From positions 806,001-870,000 of the forward strand of contig NZ_JAPPTI010000001.1 of the NCBI RefSeq assembly GCF_027587025.1: a stretch of DNA of 64,000 nucleotides, read 5' to 3'. The position numbers were made by a program, and so were the translations under genes. Shown piece after piece: positions 47,227 through 55,498 of this stretch (position 1 is the first letter of the stretch; each line of letters opens with the position of its first letter). The DNA comes from Vibrio sp. LaRot3 (lineage in GTDB: Bacteria; Pseudomonadota; Gammaproteobacteria; Enterobacterales; Vibrionaceae). Under the pieces are notes generated by a model. That model was not told where the DNA came from and searched no databases. It saw nothing but the letters and a program-made list of their open reading frames with translations.

Positions 47227-47426
47227 GTGTACACAGATTTAAATCTGAGGCTAATGACTGCCAGAACAAGTATAGATTTCACGTACAGGCGCGATAATTC
47301 GGTTATATTTCAGTTCGCATTATGTATATTATGTTAAATGGTGTGTTCATGAATGCGTAATCTAATGCTCTGCTATTCACAACGCCCTTGCTTTTTGGTT
47401 CTGCCACTTAACATAACTGATTTACC

Positions 47427-47447
47427 ATAAAATACTTAATAATCAGT
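47427..47447. repeat. Flanking direct repeat, left copy
   Basis: ATAAAATACT followed directly by TAATAATCAGT. The same two blocks, separated by AAA, recur at 53195-53218 in the same orientation on the other side of the five-gene operon. 21 of 24 positions agree. Confidence 0.55.
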
Positions 47448-47480
47448 TATTTAATTAATTATTAAATAACTGATTATTAA
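47436..47480. repeat. 45-bp perfect palindrome
   Basis: Two perfect 20-base arms (left arm starts TTAATAATCAGTTATT, right arm ends AATAACTGATTATTAA) around the 5-base spacer TAATT. It overlaps the left direct repeat and lies 130 bp downstream of the last gene of the minus-strand operon. A terminator role is possible, but there are no G/C bases beyond a CAG/CTG step and no T tract, so it is weak as a terminator. The rest of the 47196-47611 gap holds no gene I can support. Confidence 0.8.
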
Positions 47481-47611
47481 TGGCTGTTTGCTCAATCATT
47501 AAAACATCATCTGTGTTTTGATTGCTTAGCCGCGGTTTGGTTTTGTCTTTAGTATGTCTGTGTTCAAACGACACGTTTATGTGTGTCGTTCTTTGTGTTT
47601 GCTTCACCTGA

Positions 47612-48661
47612 TTATTGGAAGCTGATCCTCATGATTTTGTCCTGGCTGATGTCATTGAATGTGCCTTCAAACTCTTGGTCTTTTTTTTCTACAGCCCATT
47701 CTATTTTTCCGGACTCCGAAGTTTCATCGAATCTAAGTTTGGTATCGCTCACTTTTTCAAACGATACGCGTATTGGTGTTTGATATTTGTTGTACCAGTA
47801 CACCCAGTCGTCATATCTCGTGCTCACGATTGTTATTGGGTACTTGGCTATCTTTCCGTGGTAAACGCCGTAAAGTGTCTTGCGAGGTAAATTTGCTACT
47901 TTCTGATTGGAAAGATACTGTTTCCCTTCGTGTGTCATGTATTGACTGAGTTCTTGAAAAGAAAATGTATTGGAGAAGTTGCCTATTTCATCTAACGCTC
48001 GTGATGCATGGTTAGAGCAGCGTCCGTGTTCAATCGTTAACGTACCCTCATGCGTATAAAAACGGGTGTCTTTGTCTAATGTGTGAAAAGCTTTTATGTC
48101 CTGATAGCAGTCATTGTACATATTGTAGGTGGCAATATCCCAATCATCAGCGGTGCTACTAGGTTCGTTTGCAATATACGGTTTTATTCGCTCAATATTA
48201 AGGGTTTGAATGCGCTTCTCTAGTTGCCTAAGCCCATCTTTTGATAATAGATCTATTAGCGTAACTGGTTGCCCGCTATAGTTGTCAAACAATGTGCTAT
48301 TAGAGAAGTATTCGCAGTAAGCACCACATGAGTCTCCTTGGATCGTAATCTGAATATAGTTAGTAAACTGTTCTACTTTGTGTTCATACAAGCTGTAAAC
48401 ACTTCGATATTCATCATCAAATCTGAGCGGATTGGTCGATTTGGAGGCAAAAACTTCACGTTTGAGTGGTGTTTCGAAGTACCTATATTGCAGATAAGTG
48501 TTTATCGTCTCTGCACTATGAGGGTATGCATCGGAGATCACGTAAGGAAAATGTGAGTTATCAATTTCTGGGTGCTTTAAGTCTTGTATCGTAAATGTGT
48601 TCGCCGAGGCGATAAATGGAACGAGTGCAAGCAATGATATAGATGAACGAAATTGTGTCAT
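47612..48661 (-). CDS. Secreted hypothetical protein, last gene of the island operon
   Basis: A 349-residue protein with a signal peptide (SSISLLALVPFIASA). The mature part is mixed alpha/beta with a cysteine pair (GDSCGAYCEYF), and further cysteines in YNDCYQDI and HGRCSNHA, suggesting disulfides in the periplasm. I do not recognise the family; the middle segment (PVTLIDLLSKDGLRQLEKRIQ) resembles DUF3298-type periplasmic domains, which is only a hint. It follows the MFS gene by 11 bp and is likely cotranscribed. Confidence 0.7.
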   Translation of the reverse strand: MTQFRSSISLLALVPFIASANTFTIQDLKHPEIDNSHFPYVISDAYPHSAETINTYLQYRYFETPLKREVFASKSTNPLRFDDEYRSVYSLYEHKVEQFTNYIQITIQGDSCGAYCEYFSNSTLFDNYSGQPVTLIDLLSKDGLRQLEKRIQTLNIERIKPYIANEPSSTADDWDIATYNMYNDCYQDIKAFHTLDKDTRFYTHEGTLTIEHGRCSNHASRALDEIGNFSNTFSFQELSQYMTHEGKQYLSNQKVANLPRKTLYGVYHGKIAKYPITIVSTRYDDWVYWYNKYQTPIRVSFEKVSDTKLRFDETSESGKIEWAVEKKDQEFEGTFNDISQDKIMRISFQ

Positions 48662-48672
48662 ATGTATTATTT

Positions 48673-49893
48673 CTAGTTGGTAACATGCCTAGCAGCTCTA
48701 TCTCTTTGACTTGCAAATAAATAAAGCATTCCGATAGCGCAAATTGTACCAATCAATGCGAAGCAAACCCAAGGTAACCATTGAGGAAATGTCGGTGGCT
48801 GCTCTAAAAAAGCTTTATCATATAGCCAGCCGCCAACCATGTTCCCTAACCCGCCACCGATTGCTAGGCTCAACATACTGATGCCAATGAAACTTGCTAC
48901 AGCGTCACTTTTAGCGAACGATGCGGTTAGGTTTTGTTGCGTTGGCCTAGTTAATAGTGCTCCTATCGAGAAAATGGCTACATTGGTTAAGAATAGAAGA
49001 TAGCTTTGCTCGAATCCCGCTACGGATAAACAAGCGACAGACATAAGTGCAATACCGATAATCAAGATGCTCGAATCACTGCAATATTTTTGCATCCACT
49101 TAACTAAAGGATATTGGAGCACTACAGTAATAAGAGCGCTGACGGCGAACATTATCCCTACGCTTGATCGATCCTCGGTAATCTGCTCTATGAATAGCGG
49201 GAAGGTAATGTTTATTTGCATCGATACAAACCAGTAACCAGTCATTAGAATCAGAAACAGGAAAAATGGCTTGTTCTCTTTGTTCCAAATATCTGATTTT
49301 CCGGATTTGTCTTTTGCTTCTTCTGGATTGTCGAGAGAGTTTGGAATTGTCTTTATAGCGAGAATAAAGTTCACGATGAAGCATCCGCCCGCGACATAAC
49401 AAACAGTGGCGAAATTGATGTCGATGAGTAAAGCACCAATCAATGGACCTACAGTCGTCCCTACTCCCACAACCCAGTTACTGAGTACGTAGAAATGAGA
49501 TCTTTGTTCTTGAGTGGTAAGCTTGATTATGGCTGCTTGGTAAGGTGTTTCAAATAGTGCGCCGCCAATTGCAGAGAGACATAGGCCAAAGAACAATTGC
49601 CACGTATCGGTTGCCCACGCAAGGAAGATAAATCCGAACGCTCGAATGAGCAATCCAAACAGGAGCAAAGGCTTTATCCCAACGCGATCTGCGATAAAGC
49701 CACTGATGACACTTAGCCCTTGTTGTGTGAATTGTCGCACCGCTAAAGCGAGCCCAACGACCGCAGCTGCCATGCCGAGGTCGTTGACAAAATACACCGT
49801 CACCAAAGGCATCAACATAGTGAAGCCAACTACCATAAACAACGTGTAAAATAGTAGGCTCATTAATGCGGGGCTTAAGGTGTGTTTATTCAT
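48673..49893 (-). CDS. MFS transporter, probable exporter
   Basis: A 406-residue major facilitator protein with 12 predicted helices. Loop 2-3 has the motif GFIADRVGIKPLLLFG, the usual MFS motif A. It is of the drug/metabolite exporter type (MdtH-like). The ATG overlaps the stop of the preceding DUF364 gene (ATGA, 4 bp), so translation is coupled. By context, it is the candidate exporter of the product made by the PLP and ATP-grasp enzymes. Confidence 0.87.
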   Translation of the reverse strand: MNKHTLSPALMSLLFYTLFMVVGFTMLMPLVTVYFVNDLGMAAAVVGLALAVRQFTQQGLSVISGFIADRVGIKPLLLFGLLIRAFGFIFLAWATDTWQLFFGLCLSAIGGALFETPYQAAIIKLTTQEQRSHFYVLSNWVVGVGTTVGPLIGALLIDINFATVCYVAGGCFIVNFILAIKTIPNSLDNPEEAKDKSGKSDIWNKENKPFFLFLILMTGYWFVSMQINITFPLFIEQITEDRSSVGIMFAVSALITVVLQYPLVKWMQKYCSDSSILIIGIALMSVACLSVAGFEQSYLLFLTNVAIFSIGALLTRPTQQNLTASFAKSDAVASFIGISMLSLAIGGGLGNMVGGWLYDKAFLEQPPTFPQWLPWVCFALIGTICAIGMLYLFASQRDRAARHVTN

Positions 49894-50726
49894 GAAGCTC
49901 TATCGCCTGCCTTTACGCTAAATAATTGGTAAACAGGCGTTTCTTCTGCACTAAACTGAGAAAACGGAAAGGTTTCAGCTAGTAGATTATGTACCCCATT
50001 CCCCATAAATTGCTTAGCAATGTTAGCTCCGGTCTGCGCATAGATGGTTAACGGCTTCCCTGATACCCGAGACCATTGAACGAGTTGGTCAAAGCTTCCA
50101 TTTGATAGTGTCATTCCGGTCGCAATGATTTGATCTGAACGTTCAAAAAGTGCAGTCATTTCTTTTTCGACAGTAATGCCAGAAGCTGTTTTCTCCATAT
50201 TAAAATCGCATGGAAGGCAGATCGCGCCCTGCTCTGCTATTGCTTCAACTAACGGATTGACAACGCCAATTAAGCCAACGGTTTCATTGGTTTTACATCG
50301 CAGCATTTCAACAATATAACGATCTCTTTGGATGGCTCTTTCGATTGGTGTTCCCAACTCTAAGGTTCTTCGCTCAGCGATGGGTTCACTCCGTAAGGGG
50401 GTAAGGTTACCTAAATAGGCATCAAGAGCTGCAACTTTGACAACTAATGAGTCATGCTGGAGCAGTGTTGCGATGCTTTCCCCTGACAGGTTTGCGATGG
50501 TATTTCGATCTACTTGATTTTGTTCTATGCAGCAGGCACCAAAACTCGTTCCAACTCTAAACACAATGTATCGATTAAAGTAGCGGTGGGACGTAGTAGG
50601 AAACTGCGTTGTTTGAACGATATCAAATGCACCGGTAGCATAAATTTGGTTTGGATCTTCGCCAAGCTTACCTTGTAATGCCGCATTAATCATATCGTCG
50701 ACAGTATTGAAGTGAAATTGAAGCAT
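49890..50726 (-). CDS. DUF364 family protein (putative metal-chelation Rossmann-like)
   Basis: A 278-residue protein. The C-terminal half matches the DUF364 Rossmann-like domain, labelled in family databases as putative heavy-metal chelation: VGLIGVVNPLVEAI, CDFNMEK, SDQIIATGMTLSNGSFDQLV. The N-terminal half resembles the paired DUF4213 domain (RYIVFRVGTSFGACCIEQN). Such proteins occur in metal-linked gene clusters, but no activity has been proven. The start overlaps the end of the ATP-grasp gene by 1 bp and its stop overlaps the MFS start. Confidence 0.75.
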   Translation of the reverse strand: MLQFHFNTVDDMINAALQGKLGEDPNQIYATGAFDIVQTTQFPTTSHRYFNRYIVFRVGTSFGACCIEQNQVDRNTIANLSGESIATLLQHDSLVVKVAALDAYLGNLTPLRSEPIAERRTLELGTPIERAIQRDRYIVEMLRCKTNETVGLIGVVNPLVEAIAEQGAICLPCDFNMEKTASGITVEKEMTALFERSDQIIATGMTLSNGSFDQLVQWSRVSGKPLTIYAQTGANIAKQFMGNGVHNLLAETFPFSQFSAEETPVYQLFSVKAGDRAS

Positions 50727-51979
50727 TATTCCACCTCTACACTGAGTTGATTGATTAGCTGCTCGGCGATTTTCCTAGCGCCCTTACCACTTTTATCAAA
50801 GGTGATGACATGGCCTAGGTAGGTCGCATTATCGATCGCAGGCTCGACCGTTTTACCAACCAGATCTTCAAATTGGAAACGATGTACTTTGTCATGTTGC
50901 TCAAGTTTTGAAATACCATTGACCTGTTGAATGATGCCAGATTGATGAGGAACGTAGAACTGAACGGCGGCACTTTGGCATTGGGTAGTTTTGGTTTCAA
51001 CGTCTGGCTTAATATTTAGCGCAAGTTCAATATGCGCCTTTAATACATCAAACCCTGTTACTATCTCCATTAACTCCGCTATATAGTTTCCGCCAGGGCG
51101 TGAATTAATCTCAACGATCTTTGGTCCTTCTGGCGTGAGCTTCACTTCTGTATGGGATAGACCATGGTCATGTCCAACAGCTTTCAGGGTTTTAAGTACC
51201 AGATCAGTTATCTGTTTGGCTTGGCTCTCTTCAATATCTGCGGGGAACATGTGCCCGTTTTCAATGAAAAATGGTTCACCAGTAATGCTCTTATCGGTGA
51301 TGCCTAAAATAGTGGTTTCACCTCGGAAGGTGCAGGCTTCAACACTGTACTCTTCACCAGCCATGTACTCTTCTAAAAGCCATAACGGCTCTCGCCTCTG
51401 CTCTCGAAAGTTAACTTTCATCTCATCGATATCAGAAAATGCTTGCTTGAGCTCTGACTCATTATTGATAAGCGCAACCAGCGCACTAGAAGCTAAATCG
51501 GATGGTTTCATAACCAAGGGGTAACCTAATTGCTTAGCTGCGCTTAGTGTTTCTTCCCAGTTGTAGGCGACGTTATATTTACAATTAGGTAGGTTTGCAT
51601 CATCAATGAGTTGTCGTACGCGATGCTTCTTCCTTACTTGCGCTACGTTTGACGAAAAGGCTTGAGGTAAGTCTAATGCTTTAGCAACAGCTGAAATAGC
51701 GTCTACGTAGTAATCACAAACAGTTAAGATGCCATCAAATTTAAGTACTTCATGCTGTTTTTGTAGGAAAGGAATCAAGATATCTGGGTCATTGGTTTCA
51801 CATGTCAGTATGTGATCGGCCAATTCAAAAATGGGATGAATCTTGTTAGTTCTATCGTCACAGTAATGGCTTTTGTTTCGCGTTACAAAGGTGAATTTGT
51901 GGCCTAGTGCTCGTATTTTTTTCGGTAACAAATGCCCTGTTCCAAATACCCAGTTTTCTAGTACTAATAAATGTGCCAT
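50726..51979 (-). CDS. ATP-grasp carboxylate-amine ligase
   Basis: A 417-residue ATP-grasp enzyme of the BacD/carboxylate-amine ligase type. It has an N-terminal pre-ATP-grasp domain (1-110), an ATP-binding lysine in YPLVMKPSDLASS, the LLEEYMAGEEYSVEA strand, and metal ligands in HTEVKLTPEGPKIVEINSRPGG. Such ligases join an amino acid or other carboxylate to an amine using ATP. The neighbouring PLP enzyme may provide the amino acid. The substrates cannot be read from sequence. Gap to the PLP gene: 9 bp. Confidence 0.87.
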   Translation of the reverse strand: MAHLLVLENWVFGTGHLLPKKIRALGHKFTFVTRNKSHYCDDRTNKIHPIFELADHILTCETNDPDILIPFLQKQHEVLKFDGILTVCDYYVDAISAVAKALDLPQAFSSNVAQVRKKHRVRQLIDDANLPNCKYNVAYNWEETLSAAKQLGYPLVMKPSDLASSALVALINNESELKQAFSDIDEMKVNFREQRREPLWLLEEYMAGEEYSVEACTFRGETTILGITDKSITGEPFFIENGHMFPADIEESQAKQITDLVLKTLKAVGHDHGLSHTEVKLTPEGPKIVEINSRPGGNYIAELMEIVTGFDVLKAHIELALNIKPDVETKTTQCQSAAVQFYVPHQSGIIQQVNGISKLEQHDKVHRFQFEDLVGKTVEPAIDNATYLGHVITFDKSGKGARKIAEQLINQLSVEVE

Positions 51980-51988
51980 GTGATTTTC

Positions 51989-53044
51989 CTATCCTACTTT
52001 TGCTAAACGGTTATTCTTGTAATGTTTGGGAGTAAAGTGTGTTTCTAGTTGCGGCCAAGGAATGACACTCCAAGGCATGCTCAATTCTGAAAGGTGTGAA
52101 AGATTCTTCGGTTCTAATGAATCAATGGGTTCGGCAAGATGGGGGCGTTGGAATACTGCTTCTAAATAACGGTGCCCAGTGTCGGGAGCAATAAGAAGAA
52201 TTGGCGATTTGTGGCCAGTATTACGCAGCCATCGAGCGACGGTTAACCCAGCGCCAGAAGACAAGCCCGCGAAAATGGCATGTTCTTTCATTAATGCCAA
52301 CGTGCCGCTCAAACAAGTGTTAAAACTCATCCAGTGGATGTCTTGATAGATGTCATGCCTAACATTGTTAAATGGAATGGCACTGCCAATACCTGCGATT
52401 ACCGCTTCAGGGTCATCTACAAATTCTGCACCGAACGTTACGCTGCCAAACGGTTGAATTCCCTGAACATTGAGGTTGATGCCTTGGCCACGTAAGTAAT
52501 GTGCGGTACCGCCTGTTGAACACCCTGTTCCTACTCCACCAATCAGTGTTAGAGAGTCGTCAGGGACGAGATCTAGGCTGTGACAAATCTTTTGTGCAAA
52601 CTTTTGATAGCCAAGATAATGAATATCGTCATGGTATTGCTGCATCCAATGCACATTTGGTGACTCAGCAAGAAGGTGTTTGATTCGGTTTACTCGAAAC
52701 TCTTGATCAAGTTTGAGAGATTGACCAGACGGTGCTGGTTCGTAGGTTGCCCCGAGTAGCGACAGTTGAGTTTTGAAACTGTCATCTACGGTTTTAGATG
52801 CGATGATATGACATTTCAGACCAAACCGATGGCATGCGAGCGCTAAGGCGTGAGCATAGATACCACTGGAGCTATCGACCACGGTGTCTCCGACTTTGAG
52901 AGTGCCTTTTTTAATGAGATGATCAATCGCAGTAAGTGTTGAATACACTTTCATGCATTCAAATTTTGCAACATAAACCTGATCCCCGATATCAATGATA
53001 TGAGGGTGCTGAATAGCTTCAGTTATGTGTGGATAAACTTGCAT
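51989..53044 (-). CDS. PLP-dependent enzyme of the cysteine synthase fold
   Basis: A 351-residue fold-type II PLP enzyme. The Schiff-base lysine is probably K32 (FECMKVYSTLTAID), the substrate loop VVDSSSGIYAHALALA replaces the usual TSGNTGIALA, and the phosphate-binding loop GGVGTGCSTGG, the SSGAG segment and APDTGHRYLEAV are conserved. CysK proper has GSVKDR around the lysine and TSGNTG, so this is a diverged member, like SbnA-type or other secondary-metabolism enzymes that replace a beta-substituent on serine derivatives. It is the first gene of the five-gene operon. A GGAG ribosome site precedes the ATG. Confidence 0.85.
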   Translation of the reverse strand: MQVYPHITEAIQHPHIIDIGDQVYVAKFECMKVYSTLTAIDHLIKKGTLKVGDTVVDSSSGIYAHALALACHRFGLKCHIIASKTVDDSFKTQLSLLGATYEPAPSGQSLKLDQEFRVNRIKHLLAESPNVHWMQQYHDDIHYLGYQKFAQKICHSLDLVPDDSLTLIGGVGTGCSTGGTAHYLRGQGINLNVQGIQPFGSVTFGAEFVDDPEAVIAGIGSAIPFNNVRHDIYQDIHWMSFNTCLSGTLALMKEHAIFAGLSSGAGLTVARWLRNTGHKSPILLIAPDTGHRYLEAVFQRPHLAEPIDSLEPKNLSHLSELSMPWSVIPWPQLETHFTPKHYKNNRLAKVG

Positions 53045-53067
53045 TATTATTCTCCAACTGACTAGAA

Positions 53068-53090
53068 GAGAATGATAATAGATCGCATTT
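53068..53090. promoter_or_regulatory. Fur/Zur-like operator and promoter of the five-gene operon
   Basis: The plus strand reads GAGAATGATAATAG then ATCGCATTT. Thirteen of 19 bases fit the Fur box, and the outer AATG-N11-CATT dyad also fits a Zur box core in 13 of 19 positions. On the minus strand, -35 TTACAT and -10 TATTAT with a 16-base spacer overlap it, about 25-60 bp before the PLP gene start. A metal repressor here would block the promoter. Confidence 0.5.
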
Positions 53091-53100
53091 GGTATAATGT

Positions 53101-53130
53101 AACATAGTAAATTCGCCCTAAAACATAGTA
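53101..53130. repeat. Direct repeat AACATAGTA, two copies 21 bp apart
   Basis: AACATAGTA at 53101-53109 and 53122-53130, a spacing of two helical turns, just upstream of the operon promoter. A possible activator site; no known regulator fits. Confidence 0.35.
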
Positions 53131-53194
53131 TTTAGCTTTGTGTCACATTGTTAGGGCTTTATGTTGATATGCTACTTACCGTTTAATTTTGATT

Positions 53195-53218
53195 ATAAAA
53201 TACTAAATAATAATCAGT
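53195..53218. repeat. Flanking direct repeat, right copy
   Basis: ATAAAATACT-AAA-TAATAATCAGT, matching the left copy at 47427-47447 apart from the AAA insertion. Confidence 0.55.
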
Positions 53219-53327
53219 GGCTTAAAGGTTGTTGTAGGCAGGTTCCATATGGCGGACGGGCGTTATAATCGTTTATAACATGTTATTTTTACAGTACTTT
53301 TACTCGCAGAAGCGCTGCTAAAACGCA

Positions 53328-53352
53328 CATAGCCGCCAGTTTGGCGGCTATG
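53328..53352 (-). terminator. Hairpin downstream of the small membrane protein gene
   Basis: Perfect 11-bp stem CATAGCCGCCA / TGGCGGCTATG with a 3-base loop. On the minus strand it is followed by TGCGTTTTAGC, a weak T tract, 85 bp past the stop of the 53438-53800 gene. Probable terminator. Confidence 0.6.
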
Positions 53353-53437
53353 TTGAATATGATTTTGAAAATGGCTGAACTCGACCCAGATATTTGTACA
53401 GCGACAAATCTCAAAGACTTTCATTATGAATCAACGC

Positions 53438-53800
53438 TTATTGGTTTAGCGTCAACTTGATGGTTTCTGCTTGTTGGTTATGAGTTAGCGCTAAAACGTA
53501 GCTACTCACTGTTGGTTCTTCAAATTGCCATACATTTTCTTCTTGAATAAGCGCCAGCGGCTGACCTTCGCTGACTACCTTCCAGCCTGTATTGGGCGTT
53601 TCAATAAAGATCACACCATGTTTAGCAACGACGCTAAACTCGCTGCCCTTAACATTAAACGTACAAGTTTGTTGCAAGTTGCACGTTACCTTGTTTTGTT
53701 GTGAATGGGTTGCGGTTCTCCAAAAGAACGCGATGATAAGCAGGCTTAACATCACTAATATTTGGATCAATCGTGCTTTTGTCAGCTTCTGTGCTGCCAT
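53438..53800 (-). CDS. Small membrane-anchored hypothetical protein
   Basis: A 120-residue protein with an N-terminal membrane helix (ARLIQILVMLSLLIIAFFW) and a small periplasmic beta domain with two cysteines (VTCNLQQTCTFNV). I do not recognise the family. It is divergent from ccoN, with 258 bp between the start codons. The start ATG at 53800 gives MAAQKLTKARL, a basic tail before the helix. Similar small proteins near cbb3 operons may help oxidase assembly, but this is inference from position. Confidence 0.7.
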   Translation of the reverse strand: MAAQKLTKARLIQILVMLSLLIIAFFWRTATHSQQNKVTCNLQQTCTFNVKGSEFSVVAKHGVIFIETPNTGWKVVSEGQPLALIQEENVWQFEEPTVSSYVLALTHNQQAETIKLTLNQ

Positions 53801-53917
53801 TTCAGTGAGTTCTCCGTGTAACAAACTTCAAAGTTTTCAAATAAAAATCAAAACCTGACCGTTAGTAAGGTTACTTTTCTGTCATTGAATTGTTAATTGC
53901 AGTATAGTTTTAACTTG

Positions 53918-53930
53918 AAAGTGCCACTTT
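53918..53930. repeat. Inverted repeat in the ccoN upstream region
   Basis: AAAGTG-C-CACTTT, a perfect 13-bp dyad, 129 bp before the ccoN start. Possible operator; no match to FNR or ArcA sites. Confidence 0.4.
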
Positions 53931-53999
53931 TCATAAAAATCGTAAAGAATAATTAACCTTCTGAAACACTAAGGTATTTCTTAAGGATTTGGGTGGCAT

Positions 54000-54015
54000 T
54001 ACGACATGAGTCGTA
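54000..54015. promoter_or_regulatory. Inverted repeat close to the ccoN start
   Basis: TACGAC-ATGA-GTCGTA, perfect 6-base arms, 44 bp before the ccoN ATG. Position suits an operator or an mRNA leader hairpin. No perfect FNR box is present in the same region. Confidence 0.5.
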
Positions 54016-54058
54016 CTGGAAGTAAAGTGTAGTCATTATAAATCGGAAGCATGCAATT

Positions 54059-55486
54059 ATGAGCCAATTAGAAATGCATGAGCAAAACTACAACTATACC
54101 GTTGTTCGCCAATTCACTTTAGTCACCATTTTATGGGGAATAGTCGGTATGGCGGTTGGAGTTTTGATCGCTGCTCAACTCGTGTGGCCACAGCTCAACT
54201 TTGATACACCATGGTTGACGTATAGTCGCTTGAGACCGCTACATACTAATGCGGTTATTTTTGCGTTTGGTACAAGTGCCCTATTTGCCACGTCTTATTA
54301 CGTGGTTCAACGCACCTGTCAAACGCGTTTATTTGGAGGTCCTCTCGTTCCTTTCACTTTCTGGGGTTGGCAAGCGATCATTCTCGCCGCTGCCATCACG
54401 TTGCCATTAGGCTATACCTCAGGTAAAGAATACGCGGAACTAGAATGGCCGATTGATATCGCAATCGCCCTTGTTTGGGTAGCTTATGCGGTGGTGTTCT
54501 TCGGGACGCTAATCACGCGAAAAACCTCCCATATCTATGTGGCTAACTGGTTCTTTGGCGCGTTTATCATTACCGTCGCTGTGCTCCATATTGTTAACAG
54601 CATGGCGATTCCGGTTGGTTTAGGTAAATCCTATTCTATCTATTCAGGTGCCGTAGATGCCATGGTTCAATGGTGGTACGGACACAATGCGGTAGGTTTC
54701 CTATTAACAGCGGGTTTCTTGGGTATGATGTACTACTTCGTACCAAAGCAAGCTGAACGCCCTGTTTACTCATACCGTCTATCCATTGTTCACTTCTGGG
54801 CATTGGTTTCGCTATACATTTGGGCCGGTCCTCACCACTTACATTACACCGCTTTACCAGACTGGACTCAGTCTCTAGGCATGGTGATGTCATTAGTACT
54901 GTTTGCCCCATCTTGGGGTGGCATGATCAACGGTATTATGACGTTATCCGGTGCTTGGCATAAGCTACGCTATGACCCTATCCTACGTTTCTTGATTGTT
55001 TCACTATCGTTCTACGGCATGTCGACCTTCGAAGGTCCAATGATGTCAATCAAGACAGTCAACGCACTATCGCACTATACGGATTGGACAATTGGTCACG
55101 TTCACTCAGGGGCGCTAGGTTGGGTTGCCATGGTGTCGATTGGTTCTGTTTACCATTTGATCCCTCGCCTATTTGGTCAAGAGCGTATGTACTCAGTCAG
55201 CTTGATTAATGCGCACTTCTGGCTAGCAACCATTGGTACTGTTCTCTATATCGTTGCGATGTGGATTTCGGGCGTCATGCAAGGTTTGATGTGGCGTGCA
55301 GTAAACTCAGACGGCACGTTGACATACAGCTTCGTAGAGTCCGTTCAAGCATCTTATCCGTTCTATACGGTTCGATTCATCGGTGGTTTCATTTTCTTGG
55401 CGGGTATGTTCCTAATGGCTTACAACGCTTATAAGACAATCACTGCCCCTAAAAATAGCCTAAAAGCTATTCCACAACCGGCATAA
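54059..55486 (+). CDS. ccoN: cbb3-type cytochrome c oxidase subunit I, CcoN
   Basis: A 475-residue subunit with 12 membrane helices and the heme b / b3-CuB centre of the high-affinity terminal oxidase. Histidine ligands are visible in [49 protein letters not shown] and [15 protein letters not shown]. It opens the ccoNOQP operon. A short reading frame (ATG CAA TTA TGA) at 54051-54062 ends in a stop that overlaps the ccoN start. Confidence 0.96.
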   Translation: MSQLEMHEQNYNYTVVRQFTLVTILWGIVGMAVGVLIAAQLVWPQLNFDTPWLTYSRLRPLHTNAVIFAFGTSALFATSYYVVQRTCQTRLFGGPLVPFTFWGWQAIILAAAITLPLGYTSGKEYAELEWPIDIAIALVWVAYAVVFFGTLITRKTSHIYVANWFFGAFIITVAVLHIVNSMAIPVGLGKSYSIYSGAVDAMVQWWYGHNAVGFLLTAGFLGMMYYFVPKQAERPVYSYRLSIVHFWALVSLYIWAGPHHLHYTALPDWTQSLGMVMSLVLFAPSWGGMINGIMTLSGAWHKLRYDPILRFLIVSLSFYGMSTFEGPMMSIKTVNALSHYTDWTIGHVHSGALGWVAMVSIGSVYHLIPRLFGQERMYSVSLINAHFWLATIGTVLYIVAMWISGVMQGLMWRAVNSDGTLTYSFVESVQASYPFYTVRFIGGFIFLAGMFLMAYNAYKTITAPKNSLKAIPQPA

Positions 55487-55498
55487 GGAGATTTAAGA

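Noticed and set aside
47427..53218. Classical mobile element around the five-gene operon
   Set aside because: No integrase, transposase or tRNA target is present, and the flanking repeats are imperfect; kept only as a possible island.
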